A DNA stretch of 64,000 nt, taken from contig NZ_CP007014.1 of the NCBI RefSeq assembly GCF_000452705.1, positions 5,486,501 through 5,550,500 on the forward strand, read 5' to 3'. The DNA comes from Pseudomonas syringae CC1557. Its GTDB lineage: Bacteria; Pseudomonadota; Gammaproteobacteria; Pseudomonadales; Pseudomonadaceae. The notes beneath the pieces are model-generated. The model had not been told where the DNA came from. It did no database searches and saw only the letters and a program-made list of their open reading frames with translations. Every line of letters starts with the position of its first letter. Position 1 is the stretch's first letter. Both the position numbers and the translations under genes were made by a program. Positions 55,041-64,000 of the stretch are shown here, one piece after another.

Positions 55041-58000
55041 CTATTCCAGCTCACCCAGCACCTTCGACACGTTATCGACAAAAAAATCCACGCTCTGCCG
55101 GGTGGTGCACATCGGGGGTTTGATTTTGAGGATGTTCAGGTGGTCGCCGGTGGGCTGCATGAAGATGCCCAGTTCGCGCAAGCGCTCGCACAACTGGGCG
55201 GTTTCTTCGCTGGCCGGTTCGAGGGTATCGCGGTCGCGCACCAGTTCCATGCCCAGGTAGAAGCCCATGCCATGCACCGCGCCCACCAGCGGATGTTTAT
55301 CGGCAAGCGCCTGCAAGCGCGCCTTGAAGTGGTCGCCCACAAGCCGGGCGTTATCCCAGAGCTTTTCTTCTTCCATGACATCCAGAACCGCCATACCGAT
55401 CCGGCAACTGACCGGGCTGCCGCCGGAGGACGAGAAGAAATAGCCCTCGGCTTCCAGCGCCTCGGCGATCTCACGCCGGGTGATGACCGCGCCCAGCGGA
55501 TGGCCGTTACCCATGCCTTTGGCCATGCTGATGATGTCGGGCACAACGCCCTGCTCCTCGAAGCCCCAGAAGTAATGACCGAGACGACCATAACCCACCT
55601 GTACTTCATCGGCGATGCACACGCCGCCAGCCGCGCGGACCTTCTGATAAACCTGTGGCAGATAACCCGCCGGCAAGCAAATCCCGCCCGCGTTGCCATA
55701 TACCGGCTCGCAGATGAAGCCCGCCACTTGCCGCTGTTGCCCGGCCAGCGTTGCCAGCACCTGATCGACACTGCGCACGTACTCCGGGGCACTGTCCGCA
55801 CCACGAAACGGCCCGCGATACGTGTTGGGCGCGGTGACCGGATGCACCCAGTCCGGGCGGGTACTGAGCGCCTGCGGGTTGTCGGCAATCGAGGTGGAGA
55901 TCGCATCGGTCGCCACCGACCAGCCGTGATAGGCCTCCAGCACGCTGAGCATGTCGCGCCCGCCGCTGTAGGCCCACGCCAGCCGGATGGCCAGATCATT
56001 GGCCTCGGTGCCGCTGTTGACCAGAAACACCCGGTCCATGCCGTCAGGTGCCAGTTCGAGCAGACGCTCGGAAAACTCGGCAATCGACGCGTAATGAAAG
56101 CGCGAGTTGGTGTTGAGCAACGACCACTGCCGAGCCGCTTCGTGGGCCATGCGCGGATCAGACTGTGTAAAAACGCTTTGCCAAAACTGAAGTGCGCGCT
56201 TCTACGTTAAATCTGAAATTTGTCGGTATGTGAGCAGATACAGATTTTGCGCAGGGACGCGATTTTCAGGTCGTTTTTAGATGCCTATCTCGCCGAAAAT
56301 CGTTTTTACACAGTCTGGGATGACCGTGGCCGAGAACGGCGACGTTGTTGAGCATGTCCAGGTACGAGCGGCCGTGCATGTCGATCAGGTGATTGCGCCA
56401 GCCACGCTCGATCTGCGGCGGCGCGTGATAATAGTGCTTCTGTGAGCGGGCGAAACTGGCATCACGGCGGGCCAGCAACACGCCGGCGTCTTCAAGCGCT
56501 GGCGCGTCGCAGTCAAAGCCGAGCAAGGTAGAAGGCGATGGACAGAAGCTGCGCCAGGCTGCGGCCCAGGATGGCGTGGTGAACAGTGGCGGGCTGAGGT
56601 CTGGCGCCGTACACAGCTGCAACAACAGTGAACCGCCCCCCTGCCCGATCAGCGTGCCTGCCTGAACCTGATCAGACAGCGCAGCATCCGGCAGCACGCC
56701 CCACAGTTTCAAAATGATTCCTTCACCCACCAGCGACAATCCGGCGTCGGCCGTCAGGCGTATCGTGCCGTGGAACGGCGCATGCAATGCTGTCTCGGCA
56801 GGCACGTGCAGTTCGACGTGCAAGGCAAATGTTTCGGGCTCCTTCGCGCAGTCAGGCAACGTGCGTGACAGCCGGTATTCACCGAAACGGCTGGCTGCCA
56901 GCCCGTCGTCTCCGGTCGCTTCCGAAAGCAGGTATTCATCGATCCCGCTCTGCTCCCAGTTGCCCGCGACGAAATGCTCACTGAGCACGCCCAGATCGAC
57001 CAGTGTCGGCTTGAGCCCTTGCAGACCGGGTAGCAAAGACTGGTAAACAGGCTGAACGACAGACGGCAAATCCACCCCCACGGCCTGCAGGATCGCTGCT
57101 TCCATCAACGCCATCGGCACCGACGTGGCCACGTCGAAGATGTTCCATTCGCCCGCCAGATTGGCCTGAATGTAAGTGTTGTCAGTCTCGACACTTGCCT
57201 GTTGCTCGCTGCTGAGCACCAGCACGGCGGAGCGCGCGACGATCAGTGGCCAGAGAGCCTGCAGCTCTTCAGTTTTCAGCGGGTTGAGCGCCTGATAGGC
57301 ACGAATCGCCGGCAGGATGTACAGCGGGTCGCCTTCGGCATGGTGCAACAGCGCGGCGCAGGTGACCGACAGGTCGGCGACTCGCCAGGTGCGGACCAGA
57401 TCACCGAAATCGATCAGCCCCTGCATTTGCCATTGGCGACGACTGTCACGCAGCCAAACCACGTTGTGCTCGGTGATATCCAGATGCACGGCCTGCATCG
57501 GCAGTGCCGGAATCAATGGCAGCAGACGGCGATGGGCCTGCTCTGCCGCTTCGATCACGCAGGCACGGGTGTCGACATCCTTGAGCACCGGCAATAAATG
57601 CCTGACCAACGCATGGGCATGGCGCGGGTCCCATTGCAGAGTGCGCTCCAGGCCGGGATGCTCGAAATCGGCCAACACCAGATCGACCCGGGCACACAGC
57701 TCGCCCAGCCCGACCAGGACCTCATGGCTCAGATGCCCGGCATGCCCCAGCGATTGCCCGTCGATAAATTCCAGCAAGCGCATATGCACCGCCTGCCCAT
57801 CGACTTCGATGGACAACAACTGCTCGGTGTCATTGGCACGGATCACGCCAGGCATGCTGACCGCACCGTGGCGGGTCAGATGTTGCAGCGCCGCGTGCTG
57901 GGCATTCAGTTCGGCAGTCGAATAGGCCCCGTGGCAGATTTTAAGGACAGAGCGCCGCGTGTCGGTTTGCAGCAGAAAATTTCGATCCTGCTGGCTGCCC

Positions 58001-58116
58001 AACGCGCTTAACGTGCCGCTCAACCCGTAATGTTGCATGAGCAATTGCTGCGCCTGATCAACACTGACGGCGGGGCAAGGCAGGCTGGAGCGGCGGATGA
58101 GCATGGCGAGTGGCAT
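55041..58116 (-). pseudogene. Kinase-aminotransferase fusion gene split by a MITE
   Basis: The uninterrupted gene would encode 970 residues. The N-terminal 330 residues form an aminoglycoside-phosphotransferase-like kinase (LDITEHNVVWLRDS, LIDFGDLVRTWRVADLS). A middle part of about 200 residues resembles the M23/lipoyl-like domain of such fusions. The C-terminal 400 are a class-III aminotransferase (VNSGTEANDLAIRLAWAYSG, CIADEVQVGYGRLGHYFWG, PLP lysine in SMAKGMGNGHPLGA). A 159-bp insert after codon 598 adds 15 foreign residues and a stop at 56266. Deleting the insert and one 4-base target copy joins LGHGHPR to MAHEAARQW in frame (2913 bases, 971 codons). Start: second of the paired ATGs (58116), after AGAGG. 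Not far from aguAB, so a polyamine role is possible. Confidence 0.85.
56159..56317. mobile_element. MITE-type element, 159 bp
   Basis: Perfect 17-bp terminal inverted repeats CAGACTGTGTAAAAACG (56159-56175) and CGTTTTTACACAGTCTG (56301-56317) enclose 125 bases without a transposase frame. A 4-bp duplication GGAT flanks it (56155-56158 and 56318-56321). It interrupts the kinase-aminotransferase gene. Element ends, duplication and frame restoration agree, so the insertion is certain. The parent IS is not in the window. Confidence 0.93.
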
Positions 58117-58341
58117 CATGACCTCTGTTCGGTAAGGCCCCGAGGCCTTGGATAGCGCGTGATGGGTAATCGGACAACTATAGGGCATTGGCGTCCATCA
58201 CTGATCCGATCAGGCAATTCCGTGTCGATAAAACAACGGCAGTTTTATTCGACGCCTCACTCGGGTTTAATTGTCTGATCCTGCCATACGTGATCAAGCA
58301 GCTATGCTGCACTACTCTAAAAACTTCAAGAAGGTCAGTTC

Positions 58342-59424
58342 ATGCGAATACTCGTTACCGGGGGCGCAGGTTTCATCGGTTCTGCACTGATCCGTCACCT
58401 GATCAACAACACCGCACATGAAGTGCTGAACTTCGATAAATTGACCTACGCAGGCAATCTCGAATCGTTGCAGTCCATTGCGACCAACACGCGCTATGAG
58501 TTCGTGCAGGCCGATATCTGTGATCAGGCCAGCGTCAGCGCGACCCTCGAGCGCTTTGCACCGCACGCGATCATGCACCTGGCGGCGGAATCCCACGTCG
58601 ACCGCTCCATCGATGGCCCTGCGGAATTCGTCCAGACCAATATCGTCGGTACTTACAGCCTGCTGGAAGCCACCCGCGCTTACTGGCTGAAGTTGCCGGA
58701 AGCCGAACGTCAGGCGTTCCGTTTTCACCATATTTCCACCGACGAAGTGTATGGCGACCTGCACGGCGTCGATGACCTGTTCACCGAAACCACGCCGTAT
58801 GCGCCCAGCTCGCCGTACTCGGCAAGCAAGGCTGCTTCCGATCATTTGGTTCGCGCCTGGCATCGCACTTACGGTCTGCCGGTGGTGGTGACCAACTGTT
58901 CCAACAACTATGGCCCGTTCCACTTCCCCGAGAAGCTGATCCCGCTGGTGATTCTCAACGCGCTCGCAGGCAAGCCGCTGCCGGTGTACGGCAATGGCCT
59001 GCAAGTGCGCGACTGGCTGTATGTCGAAGATCACGCGCGGGCGCTGCTTAAAGTGGTCACCGAAGGTCAGGTCGGCGAGACCTATAACATTGGCGGCCAT
59101 AACGAGCAGAAGAACATCGACGTGGTGCGCGGTATCTGCACGCTGCTCGATGAACTGGCCCCGCAACATCCGGCGGGCGTTCAGCACTACAGCGACCTGA
59201 TTACTTACGTAGTCGACCGGCCGGGCCACGATCAGCGTTACGCAATCGATGCCGACAAGATCGATAAAGAACTTGGCTGGACGCCTGAAGAAACGTTCGA
59301 GTCCGGGCTGCGCAAGACGGTGCAGTGGTATCTGGATAACCTGGACTGGTGCCGCAGGGTTCAGGACGGCAGTTATCAGGGCGAGCGACTGGGTTTTAGC
59401 GAAAACAAAGACCTGATTGCTTGA
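58342..59424 (+). CDS. rmlB: dTDP-glucose 4,6-dehydratase
   Basis: A 360-residue extended SDR, second step of dTDP-L-rhamnose synthesis: NAD-dependent dehydration of dTDP-glucose to the 4-keto-6-deoxy sugar. Landmarks are [33 protein letters not shown], the catalytic set STDEVYGD and [34 protein letters not shown], and [15 protein letters not shown]. Length matches RmlB. In P. aeruginosa the order is rmlB-rmlD-rmlA-rmlC; here rmlC follows directly. Confidence 0.96.
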   Translation: MRILVTGGAGFIGSALIRHLINNTAHEVLNFDKLTYAGNLESLQSIATNTRYEFVQADICDQASVSATLERFAPHAIMHLAAESHVDRSIDGPAEFVQTNIVGTYSLLEATRAYWLKLPEAERQAFRFHHISTDEVYGDLHGVDDLFTETTPYAPSSPYSASKAASDHLVRAWHRTYGLPVVVTNCSNNYGPFHFPEKLIPLVILNALAGKPLPVYGNGLQVRDWLYVEDHARALLKVVTEGQVGETYNIGGHNEQKNIDVVRGICTLLDELAPQHPAGVQHYSDLITYVVDRPGHDQRYAIDADKIDKELGWTPEETFESGLRKTVQWYLDNLDWCRRVQDGSYQGERLGFSENKDLIA

Positions 59425-59506
59425 TTGCCGCCTTCTCGACATCCGCACAGCAGTGCAAACTGTCGACCGCCAGAACTTTTGCTATTGAGATGACAGGGGA
59501 AGCCAC

Positions 59507-60052
59507 GTGAATGTAGTCGCCACACAATTGCCGGAAGTTCTTATTCTGGAACCCAGGGTTTTCGGTGATGAACGGGGCTTCTTCTATGAAAGCTTCAACG
59601 CGAAGGCTTTTCAGGAAGCGACTGGCCTGACCCGAGAGTTCGTGCAGGACAACCACTCGCGCTCGCAACAAGGCGTGCTGCGCGGCCTGCATTACCAGAT
59701 CGAAAACGCCCAGGGCAAACTGGTGCGAGTGACCGTCGGCAAGGTGCTCGACGTGGCAGTGGACATCCGCCGCAGCTCGCCGAACTTCGGTCAGTGGGTC
59801 GCCGTTGAGCTGTCCGCGGAAAATGCCCGCCAGCTATGGGTTCCGGAAGGCTTTGCCCATGGCTTCGTGGTGCTGAGCGAACATGCCGAGTTTCTGTACA
59901 AGACCACCGACTACTACACGCCTTCGGCCGAGCGCTGCATTGCCTGGAACGACCCGGACCTGGCCATTGACTGGCAGTTCGACGGTCAACCCAGCCTGTC
60001 GGCCAAGGATCAGCAAGGCAAGCACCTGAAAGAAGCCGACCTGTTTCCTTGA
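59507..60052 (+). CDS. rmlC: dTDP-4-dehydrorhamnose 3,5-epimerase
   Basis: A 181-residue cupin-fold epimerase, third step of dTDP-rhamnose synthesis. Landmarks are EPRVFGDERGFFYESFN, the catalytic histidine in QDNHSRSQQGVLRGLHYQ, GKVLDVAVDIRRSSPNFGQW, WVPEGFAHGFVVLSE and DYYTPSAERCIAWNDPDLAIDW. It starts with GTG 59507, preceded by AGGGGA; no ATG fits. Co-directional with rmlB, 82 bases apart. Confidence 0.95.
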   Translation: MNVVATQLPEVLILEPRVFGDERGFFYESFNAKAFQEATGLTREFVQDNHSRSQQGVLRGLHYQIENAQGKLVRVTVGKVLDVAVDIRRSSPNFGQWVAVELSAENARQLWVPEGFAHGFVVLSEHAEFLYKTTDYYTPSAERCIAWNDPDLAIDWQFDGQPSLSAKDQQGKHLKEADLFP

Positions 60053-60180
60053 GTGCCTGACGAGTCGGCGGCGGGCATAATACGCGCCTGATGCCCACGT
60101 CAGGATCGACCGGGTGTTTCTGTTGCCTGTTGCGACTCGTCGCCAGCAGGGATCGTCAACCCTTCGGCGACGGCCAATCG

Positions 60181-61995
60181 ATGACCATGACCCCCACTCT
60201 GCCGCCCCGCCCCCGCTGGCGCAGCCTTGCCCTGCTTGCGCTGTGCCTGGCACCACTGCTGTGGCCGCTGGAACATCTGGCCGAGCGCTACTACCGCAAT
60301 GTGCTGGCCAACCAGAACCGTCAGACCCTCGACCTTTACGTCGCCAACCTGCTGGGCACCTTGCACCGCTACGAAACCCTGCCGCAGATTCTCGGCGACC
60401 TGCCCGCGTTGCGCGGCGCACTGGCAGCGCCTAAAAACAGCACAACACTGGAAAACGCCAATCGTCTGCTCAGCGACATCACACGTCAGACCGGTGCGGA
60501 TGTCATGTACCTGATGGACGCGAACGGCCTGACCCTGGCCGCCTCAAATTCGGAGCAGAAAGACAGCTTCATCGGCCGCAACTTCTCTTTCCGCCCGTAT
60601 TTCATCGATGCGCTGGCAGGCCGGACCGGGCGGTTCTTCGGCCTGGGCACCACCTCGGTCAAGCGTGGTTACTTCTTTGCCGGGCCCGTACACGACGGTG
60701 ATCGGGTCATCGGCGTGCTGGTGGTCAAAGTCGACCTGGACCACACCGAAACCCTGTGGGGCAAGACGCCCGAACAACTGCTGTTGACCGACCAGAACGG
60801 CGTGGTGATTCTGACGTCCAACCCCGACTGGCGCTTTCGGGCGACCCGTGACCTGTCGGATGACGAGAAAAAGGCCATCATTGCGATCCAGCCCTATCCG
60901 ACCCGCGATCCACGCCCGCTGAAAATCGATGAGAATGCCTGGCTGACCCAGAGCCAGGCCATTGATGAAACCGGCTGGAACGTGAACATTCTGGCCCCCC
61001 GCGCACTGGTCGATCGCCCGGTGCGTACCGTGGTGGCGATTGGCGGCGCGGCACTGCTGGTGCTGATGCTGCTGTTGGGCCTGATGATGCAGCGTCGTCG
61101 CCATTATCTGGATCGTATCGCCTTCGAAGCCAAGGCGCGCCGCGAACTGGAGATGCGCGTGATCGAGCGTACCAGCGATCTTGAAGGCCTCAACAGCCGT
61201 CTGCGCCAGGAAGTGCTGGAGCGCGAACAGGCGCAGCAGGAACTGGTGCAGGCTCAGGATGAACTGGTCCAGACCAGTAAGCTCACAGCGCTGGGCACCA
61301 TGTCGGCGAGCATCAGTCATGAACTGAATCAGCCGTTGGCCGCGATCCGCAGCTACGCGGAGAACGCCGAAGTGCTGCTTGATCATCAGCGCACCGAAGA
61401 AGCACGCGGCAACCTCAAGCTGATTAGTGAACTGACTGGGCGCATGGCCTCGATCATCGCGCACCTGCGGGCCTTTGCCCGGCGTGATCGCCACGCGCCG
61501 GAAAGTGTCGCGCTGCAACCGGCGCTCGACGATGCGCTGGCGTTGCTGGCCAAGCGGCGGCGTGCCATGGAGGTCGAGCTGATCCGCGATATGCCCGACG
61601 CGACGCTGTGGGTGCAGGCAGGTGAGACCCGCTTGCGCCAAGTGCTGGGCAACCTGCTGGCCAACGCGCTCGATGCCCTCACCGAAAAAGGCCCGCCGCG
61701 CAGGTTGTGGATAAGTGCCGAGCACACCACCGAAGGCGTCAACCTGTACATTCGTGACAACGGCCCCGGCTTTTCCCAGGAAGCGCTGGCGCGAGCCCGC
61801 GAGCCGTTTTTCACTACCAAGACCCGCACGCAGGGCCTTGGCTTGGGTCTGGCCATCTGCGATACGCTGATGCGTGCCCTGGGCGGCGAATTGCTGTTCG
61901 CCAACCATCCCAGCGGCGGTGCGCTGCTGACCCTGCGCCTGCGCGCAGGCGCTTCCGGGGCCAACCTTCAACCGCCAGAGGACCTTTCCGCATGA
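60181..61995 (+). CDS. dctB: Sensor histidine kinase DctB (C4-dicarboxylate sensing)
   Basis: A 604-residue membrane kinase. Two membrane helices (LALLALCLAPLLWPL near residue 20 and VVAIGGAALLVLMLLLGLMMQ near 290) enclose a periplasmic tandem-PAS domain, whose FFAGPVHDGDRVIGVLVVKVD is typical of DctB sensors. A coiled coil and the kinase follow: H box ASISHELNQPLAAIRSYAENA, N box QVLGNLLANALDAL, G boxes IRDNGPGFSQEA and GLGLGLAICDTLM. It overlaps dctD by four bases. The rmlC-dctB-dctD order is the Pseudomonas one, which supports the name. Confidence 0.92.
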   Translation: MTMTPTLPPRPRWRSLALLALCLAPLLWPLEHLAERYYRNVLANQNRQTLDLYVANLLGTLHRYETLPQILGDLPALRGALAAPKNSTTLENANRLLSDITRQTGADVMYLMDANGLTLAASNSEQKDSFIGRNFSFRPYFIDALAGRTGRFFGLGTTSVKRGYFFAGPVHDGDRVIGVLVVKVDLDHTETLWGKTPEQLLLTDQNGVVILTSNPDWRFRATRDLSDDEKKAIIAIQPYPTRDPRPLKIDENAWLTQSQAIDETGWNVNILAPRALVDRPVRTVVAIGGAALLVLMLLLGLMMQRRRHYLDRIAFEAKARRELEMRVIERTSDLEGLNSRLRQEVLEREQAQQELVQAQDELVQTSKLTALGTMSASISHELNQPLAAIRSYAENAEVLLDHQRTEEARGNLKLISELTGRMASIIAHLRAFARRDRHAPESVALQPALDDALALLAKRRRAMEVELIRDMPDATLWVQAGETRLRQVLGNLLANALDALTEKGPPRRLWISAEHTTEGVNLYIRDNGPGFSQEALARAREPFFTTKTRTQGLGLGLAICDTLMRALGGELLFANHPSGGALLTLRLRAGASGANLQPPEDLSA

Positions 61996-63377
61996 GTTCG
62001 GACATAGCCATCGACAGCCAGATCCAGGTGGTGCTGATCGACGACGATTCGCACCTGCGCCAGGCATTGCGCCAGACCCTTGATCTGGCGGGCCTGAACG
62101 TCCTGTCGCTGCCCGAAGCCACGGGCCTGGCCGAGCGCATCGGCCGCGACTGGCCGGGCGTGGTAGTCAGCGATATCCGTATGCAGGGCATGGACGGGCT
62201 GGAGCTGCTCGATCAACTCCACGAGCAGGACCCTGACCTGCCGGTGCTGTTGATCACTGGCCATGGTGATGTACCACTGGCGGTCAAAGCCATGCGCGCC
62301 GGTGCCTACGACTTTCTGGAAAAGCCCTTCGCCAGTGATGCCATGCTTGAGAGCGTGCGTCGCGCCCTGGCATTACGCCGACTGGTGCTGGATAACCGCA
62401 GCCTGCGTCTGGCGCTGAGCGATCGCCAGCAACTGAGCGCCCGTTTGATCGGTCAATCAACGCCGATCCTGCGATTGCGCGAACAGATCGGCGCACTGGC
62501 CGGGACCCGCGCCGACGTACTGATTCTGGGTGAAACCGGCGCAGGCAAAGAAGTCGTCGCCCGAGCGTTGCATGACTTGTCCAACCGCCGCACCGGCCCG
62601 TTCGTGGCGATCAACGCCGGAGCGCTGGCTGAATCGGTGGTTGAAAGCGAGCTGTTCGGCCACGAGCCTGGCGCTTTTACCGGCGCGCAGAAGCGGCGCA
62701 TCGGTAAGTTCGAGTTTGCCAACGGCGGCACGTTGTTTCTTGATGAAATCGAAAGCATGAGCCTGGATGTGCAGGTCAAGCTGCTGCGTCTGCTGCAAGA
62801 GCGCGTGGTCGAGCGGATGGGCAGCAATCAGCAGATCCCGCTGGACATCCGCGTCATTGCGGCGACCAAGGAAGACTTGCGTCAGGCGGCCGATCAGGGT
62901 CGCTTCCGGGCGGACTTGTACTACCGGCTGAACGTGGCCTCGCTGCGTATTCCGCCACTGCGCGAGCGCGGTGAAGACGCGCTTATGCTGTTCGAGCATT
63001 ACGCCGACGCTGCCAGCATGCGTCATGGCATTCCCAAGCATGAGCTCAAGCCGGGCCAGCGGGCGCTGTTGTTGCGGCATAGCTGGCCGGGTAACGTCCG
63101 AGAACTGCAAAACGCCGCCGAACGCTTCGCGCTGGGTCTGGAACTGGAGCTGGAAGGCGGTGATGCCGAGCAGGCACCGCCGCCGTGTGGTGGCTTGAGT
63201 GATCAGGTAGAAAGCTTTGAGCGAGCCTTGATCGCCGCCGAACTGGCCCGTCCGCACAGCTCGGTGCGTAGCCTGGCCGAAGCACTGGGCGTGCCACGCA
63301 AGACCCTTCACGACAAATTGCGCAAGCACGGTTTGAATTTTGGTGACAGCAGCGGAGCATCCGATGACACCGATTGA
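61992..63377 (+). CDS. dctD: Sigma-54-dependent response regulator DctD
   Basis: A 461-residue activator. The receiver domain has LIDDD near residue 16, the phosphorylated aspartate D61 in VVVSDIRMQGMDG and the lysine in FLEKPF. The AAA+ domain has Walker A GETGAGKE, ESELFGHEPGAFTGA (the loop that touches sigma-54), Walker B GGTLFLDEI and RFRADLYYRLNV. The Fis-type helix-turn-helix is RSLAEALGVPRKTLHDKLRKHGL. Phosphorylated by DctB, it should activate a C4-dicarboxylate transporter gene outside the window. Confidence 0.94.
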   Translation: MSSDIAIDSQIQVVLIDDDSHLRQALRQTLDLAGLNVLSLPEATGLAERIGRDWPGVVVSDIRMQGMDGLELLDQLHEQDPDLPVLLITGHGDVPLAVKAMRAGAYDFLEKPFASDAMLESVRRALALRRLVLDNRSLRLALSDRQQLSARLIGQSTPILRLREQIGALAGTRADVLILGETGAGKEVVARALHDLSNRRTGPFVAINAGALAESVVESELFGHEPGAFTGAQKRRIGKFEFANGGTLFLDEIESMSLDVQVKLLRLLQERVVERMGSNQQIPLDIRVIAATKEDLRQAADQGRFRADLYYRLNVASLRIPPLRERGEDALMLFEHYADAASMRHGIPKHELKPGQRALLLRHSWPGNVRELQNAAERFALGLELELEGGDAEQAPPPCGGLSDQVESFERALIAAELARPHSSVRSLAEALGVPRKTLHDKLRKHGLNFGDSSGASDDTD

Positions 63378-63837
63378 GCCAGAAGAGAACGCGGCCCACG
63401 AGCTGGAACGGGTGCTGCACCATGACATCCCGCTGACCCGTGAAATGGGCATGCGGGTGGTCGACTGGCATCACCACACGCTACGCCTGCATCTGCCGCT
63501 GGCCCCCAACGTCAATCACAAGAGCACGCTGTTCGGCGGCAGCCTGTACTGCGGCGCAGTACTGGCCGGCTGGGGCTGGTTGCACCTGCGGCTGCGCGAA
63601 GCGGGAATCAGCGACGGGCATATCGTGATTCAGGATGGGCAGATCAGTTATCCACTGCCCGTACGCAGCGACGCCATCGCCCGCTGCGACGCGCCAGACG
63701 CCGCGCAATGGGAGAAATTCATCACCACCTACCAACGCCGAGGCCGTGCTCGCCTGACCCTGCACACCCACATCAGTGCGCAAGACAGCGAAGAACAGGC
63801 CGTGAGGTTTGTCGGGCAGTTTGTGTTGCACAGGTGA
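63364..63837 (+). CDS. Thioesterase-like protein (YiiD C-terminal domain family)
   Basis: A 157-residue hotdog-fold protein. LHHDIPLTREMGMRVVDWHHHTLRLHLPLAPNVNHKSTLFGGSLYCGAVLAGWGWLHLRL is the YiiD_C thioesterase pattern, with the catalytic region NHKSTLFGG. Substrate unknown. ATG 63364 has CGGAG upstream and overlaps the dctD end by 14 bases, so it may be co-translated. Confidence 0.85.
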   Translation: MTPIEPEENAAHELERVLHHDIPLTREMGMRVVDWHHHTLRLHLPLAPNVNHKSTLFGGSLYCGAVLAGWGWLHLRLREAGISDGHIVIQDGQISYPLPVRSDAIARCDAPDAAQWEKFITTYQRRGRARLTLHTHISAQDSEEQAVRFVGQFVLHR

Positions 63838-63879
63838 AGCTTGCGCGGAGCCGACTCACTCTCGTTTCCACGCTGCCTT

Positions 63880-63985
63880 AACGCTGTTCTGGGCGCCCTG
63901 CGTCCAATCTGAATCACGTGATGCGGCGCAGAGCTGTGACGCGGAGCGTCACGAACGGCATGACGACGCGGAGCGTCGCACGATA
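63880..63985. repeat. REP cluster at the right edge
   Basis: CTGTTCTGGGCGCCCTGCGTCC, TGTGACGCGGAGCGTCACGAAC and CGACGCGGAGCGTCGCACGAT are three copies of the local REP unit. Confidence 0.8.
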
Positions 63986-64000
63986 GCTCTGAGGTTATCG

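Noticed and set aside
54984-56210. A 408-residue plus-strand frame
   Set aside because: It is antisense to the aminotransferase part of the split gene and runs into the MITE.
60544-62067. A 507-residue minus-strand frame
   Set aside because: It is antisense to dctB.

Overview
The window looks like a chromosomal segment of a fluorescent pseudomonad, most probably the Pseudomonas syringae group. Four things point there: an MvaT-type H-NS protein, the arrangement rmlB-rmlC-dctB-dctD, the agmatine genes aguA-aguB, and several clusters of a short palindromic REP repeat built on GACGC(A/G)GAGCGTC. Most of the sequence is GC-rich, ordinary Pseudomonas DNA. The stretch from about 40.7 to 47.5 kb is visibly more AT-rich and looks acquired. 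The species call is inference from content and style; no database was searched.

Layout. 0-3.7 kb: end of an AraC regulator, a TonB-dependent siderophore receptor with a Fur-like site, and two small genes of unknown function. 4-13.9 kb: a duplicated membrane protein, an MvaT homologue, a decayed SMI1/KNR4 gene, an azoreductase, a chemoreceptor, a divergent epimerase/MmyB-type regulator pair, a HAD phosphatase, and an Lrp regulator divergent from a cysteine desulfurase. 15.9-26.6 kb: tonB-exbB-exbD, a second TonB-dependent receptor and a complete yejABEF peptide-type ABC transporter, all on one strand. Together they could carry one ligand from outside the cell to the cytoplasm. 26.6-38.4 kb: a histidine-rich chemoreceptor, gabT with a HAD gene and an Lrp regulator, ghrA, gabP, and a polar amino-acid ABC transporter followed by a methyltransferase.

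38.8-47.5 kb: a DnaJ-domain membrane protein, tRNA-Thr(UGU), then an accessory region. This holds a membrane-anchored DUF4145 protein, a cluster of inverted AAAGGTAATATT repeats, a two-gene operon of a YfbU-family protein and a 602-residue protein with a C-terminal HEPN-type Rx4H motif, remnants of a phage baseplate module, and a secreted protein of 20-residue tandem repeats. The YfbU/HEPN pair is the best candidate here for an undescribed (probably antiphage or stress) system.

47.8-64 kb: a GNAT enzyme, a HigBA-type toxin-antitoxin pair, an OprD porin, and aguB-aguA. Next to them is a large kinase/aminotransferase fusion gene split by a 159-bp MITE; removing the MITE and one target copy restores the reading frame exactly. 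The window ends with rmlB, rmlC, the dctB-dctD two-component system and a thioesterase-like gene.
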